Origin: Rosellinia necatrix
Lineage: Eukaryota > Ascomycota > Sordariomycetes > Xylariales > Xylariaceae
Direction of reading: 5' to 3'
Length of the DNA: 64,000 nt
Assembly: GCA_021209875.1 (NCBI GenBank)
Contig: JAGYVD010000004.1
Coordinates: 930,001 to 994,000, forward strand
The notes under the pieces are model-generated. The model did no database searches, was not told where the DNA came from, and saw only the letters and a program-made list of their open reading frames with translations. This document shows, piece after piece, positions 61,199-64,000 of this stretch. Every line of letters starts with the position of its first letter. Position 1 is the stretch's first letter. The position numbers were made by a program, and so were the translations under genes.

Positions 61199-64000
61199 CA
61201 TGTTTAATAAAAAAAATGTAAATAAATTATTTTTTATTAATTATAAATAAATTATAAAATAAATTTTATAAACAGCAAGTTTTAAAAGATTTAAAGTATA
61301 GTTTTTATATAAAATATTATTTAATAAGCTGCACGCTATATAAAAACATTTAATTATTAATTTATAAAATAAATTTATAAAGCTAAATAATATATTATAT
61401 ATTTTTTAGTATTATTTGTTTAAAAACTAGCAAAAACTCTGGTTTTATATAAACTATTAAAAACTTAATAAAATTATAAAAAAACCGGTATTTGTTATTT
61501 TTATTAAAAAACCTTGTATTATATTTTTAATGCTAAAACTTTTATAAAAATTAATATATAATAAATATTTTATTATATTAAAATATATTAAAAAATAAAA
61601 GCTTTACTACGTTTTATATTAAATATAAAGCCTACTGTTTTAAAGTTTTTTATTTAGTTTAATAAATAAACTTTTATGTTTTAAAATATTTTAATAATAT
61701 ATTGTTTAATATTTTAAATAATTTTTATAAGGCGTATATAAATAACGTTTTTATTTATTTTAGTAATATAAAAACTAATTATATATATATTTAAAAATAC
61801 TTTAAAATTATAAAACACAAGATTATAAGCTGACTTAAAAAGTTAAAATTTTATATAAAACAGATTAAATTTTTAAGCTATATAATAAGTATTAATAATA
61901 TTTGTATTAATTTTGATAAAATAAAAGCTGTAGTAAATTAAAAAATATTTACTATTATAAAAAATATGCAGTTTTTTTAAGTGTTTATAATTTTTATAAA
62001 AGTTTATAAACAAATATAGTTAAATAGCTTTTTTATAAACTGTTTAATAAAAAAAAAGCTTTTAAATAAATTAATAAATATAACAAAGCTTTTAATATAT
62101 TAAAAAGTTTTAATTTTTATATTATTACTAAAATATTATAATTATAATTTATTTATTAAAATAAAAACTAATATTTTTAATAAAGTAGCTTTTAGCGCGT
62201 TATTTTAGTTATATAAAAAAATTAACATTTAACAGCTTATTTTTAAAAACATTATATAATGCTAAACTAAATTATAGAATTTTTAATAAAAAAATATTAG
62301 CAGGCGCTATAGCTTTAAAAAAAATAGCAATTTAAACTAATGGGCAGACAAAATTTTTTTTTTCTAATAATTATTAATTATTAAGCTTTAGAATATTTTA
62401 GCATAAAATAATGTTTAAACTTATAATAAACAAAATAAACTAAGTTATTTTAAAATATAATTTTCTTATTATTTTTAATTAAAAAAAATATAGTTATAAA
62501 TATTTTATTTTAAAAACAAAATCTATTAATATAAAAAGCAAAAAAAAGGTTAAAAATATTTAATAATATTTTAATTTATAAACAGTATTATAAAACATAT
62601 TTTAAATTAAATAAAATATAATTGCTAAATATTAATAATATATTTATATAAAAAACTGAAAAATTTAAAAAGTTTTTAATTGTTGCACCAGTTATAAATA
62701 AGAAGTTAAAGCTCCAGCAATAAGTGATATATTATACAAAAATCTACAGATAAAAAAAAAAAGAGTAAATAGAAGGAATTAGCCTATTAGAATTCTGGCT
62801 AAGTATAGGTGTGTAAGGTGGGTTTAGTTTATATGCTACAGCTGGTTTATATGTACTAGTTGGCAATAAATGTATAAATGTTTTGTATATGCTATACACG
62901 CTATAAAAAAAATTAATTATTTATAACTATTTTTTTTTAAAAAAAATAGCTTGTTTATAAAACATGTCCAGGTTTTAAACTTGTAACTTTTATATAATAT
63001 TTTCTAGCAAAAAAAAATCGCTTTAAATATTTATTTATATAATTTTTTAAGCTTTTATATTATTAAATTATTATATAAGTTTTTTATATTATATTATTTT
63101 TTTTACGTTTATTTTAATTTATATTTATTTTTATTTTTATTTTATTATATTTTTTATATAGCTTTATTATTATTTTTATATATTATATTAAACTTGTTTT
63201 TTTGCAGCTTATAATTAATTATTTAATTTTATCGGAAGTTTTACTGCTTTTAAATTTATATTATAGAATTTTTTAGTAATTCTGTATTATTTTTAAAATT
63301 TTTGCCAAGTATTATTTATTGTTGATATTCTAACTTTTTAATTAATTTAATATTATAGCTTTTATAATATATTTTAAAGCTTTAATTTTTTTTACGATAA
63401 ATTTTTTTTTTTTTTATAGTTTAATTAGTTTTTTGTCCAAGTTTTCGGCTTTTTGTTTTAATAATAAGTTATATAAATATAATTATAATTAGTTAGCATA
63501 GTATTAATATGTTAATTTTTAATTAAATAGTATTTTTAAAATAAATATGTTTTTATTTTTATTAGGTATTTTAAACTTTTATTATATTATAAAATAGTTT
63601 AGTTTATTAAACGGACGGTTTATTTTTATAATTATTTTTTTTAATATTAATATATAGTTTTTATATTAAAATTAAAGTTTTATTATTTATAATTAGCTTG
63701 TTTTATTATTTACGTTTAAGTTTATTTTAAATATTTTTAGCAGAGTTTATAAAATAAACTATTTTTAATATTTTATTTTATGTTTTTATTTTAAATGTTT
63801 TTTTTTTAATTAATAGTTTTTTTAGTTTTTTTACAGCTGTTTTATTTTTTAATTAAAATTAAAAAACATTAAAAATTTATTTTTATTTTATGTAGCAATA
63901 GTTTTATAAACTTATAAAGTAATAATATTTAAGTGTAGTTTATTATTTATATTTATTTTAATTAGTTGTTTTAATAATAGTTAATATAAAGTTTTAATTA

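Larger units (their letters stand above)
46541..64000. other. Large RIP-type AT-rich repeat block (over 17 kb, open at the right end)
   Basis: Almost all A and T, with stops in every frame, scarce CA and TG, and residual C mostly in contexts such as GCT and ACG. This matches the two RIP-mutated copia elements, so the block is best read as nested, RIP-degraded transposable elements. Short islands keep normal composition: 46690-47010 and 53273-53529 (solo LTRs), 47897-48010, 50438-50570 and parts of 62680-62890. No gene is supported. Confidence 0.8.

Noticed and set aside
62680..62890. Less AT-converted island starting TGTTGCACCAG, a possible third solo LTR
   Set aside because: No matching target duplication and CA end could be found, so the edges are not supported.
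1..64000. CRISPR arrays or prokaryotic defence systems
   Set aside because: No regularly spaced repeats; introns, HET domain and RIP mark the DNA as fungal.

Overview
The window looks like a chromosome segment of a filamentous ascomycete (Pezizomycotina). The genes carry short introns of about 55 to 145 bp with GTRNGT-type donors, CTAAC/CTGAC branch sites and YAG acceptors. The families present are fungal: GH54 and GH93 arabinan enzymes, a HET-domain protein, a Pom34-type nucleoporin and a YAT-type amino-acid permease. Blocks of near-normal base composition are separated by extremely AT-rich blocks with almost no open frames, in which C-to-T and G-to-A changes are seen on both strands. That is the signature of repeat-induced point mutation (RIP). 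The species cannot be named from the sequence alone.

Layout. 1-7.1 kb: a GH93/sialidase-fold exo-arabinanase-like gene (3 exons) and a 3CxxC zinc-binding protein. 7.1-25.4 kb: two genes, each interrupted by a RIP-mutated Ty1/copia-type LTR retrotransposon of one family. The abfB gene (GH54 alpha-L-arabinofuranosidase, minus strand) is split by a 6867-bp copy at 7781-14647 with target duplication CAATA. A HET-domain gene (plus strand) is split by a 5235-bp copy at 18079-23313 with duplication GAAAG. Both copies have 138-bp LTRs, a primer binding site matching the anticodon arm of initiator tRNA-Met, and a reverse-transcriptase box whose two Asp are now Asn. Across each insertion the host reading frame is otherwise open. 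25.4-30.8 kb: mostly non-coding, with a Tc1-type transposase fragment. 30.8-46.1 kb: a gene-bearing stretch with an 8-cysteine secreted protein, a Pom34-type nucleoporin, a second small secreted protein, an amino-acid permease and a tandem pair of paralogous Fe(II)/2-oxoglutarate oxygenase-like genes. 46.5-64.0 kb: more than 17 kb of AT-rich, gene-free, RIP-degraded repeat DNA. It holds a clear solo LTR (TSD GAAAC), a likely second one (TSD TTTTG) and a pair of longer terminal direct repeats 7.1 kb apart.

How the genes relate. GH93 and GH54 enzymes both act on plant arabinan and sit about 4.3 kb apart, so this was probably a plant-cell-wall-degrading locus. It has lost abfB to a transposon, inserted between the two catalytic residues. 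The HET gene belongs to the allorecognition repertoire and is also inactivated unless an undamaged copy exists elsewhere. The two oxygenase paralogs share both metal-ligand positions and two intron positions; one has an extra third intron. I found no CRISPR array, no rRNA and no convincing tRNA.
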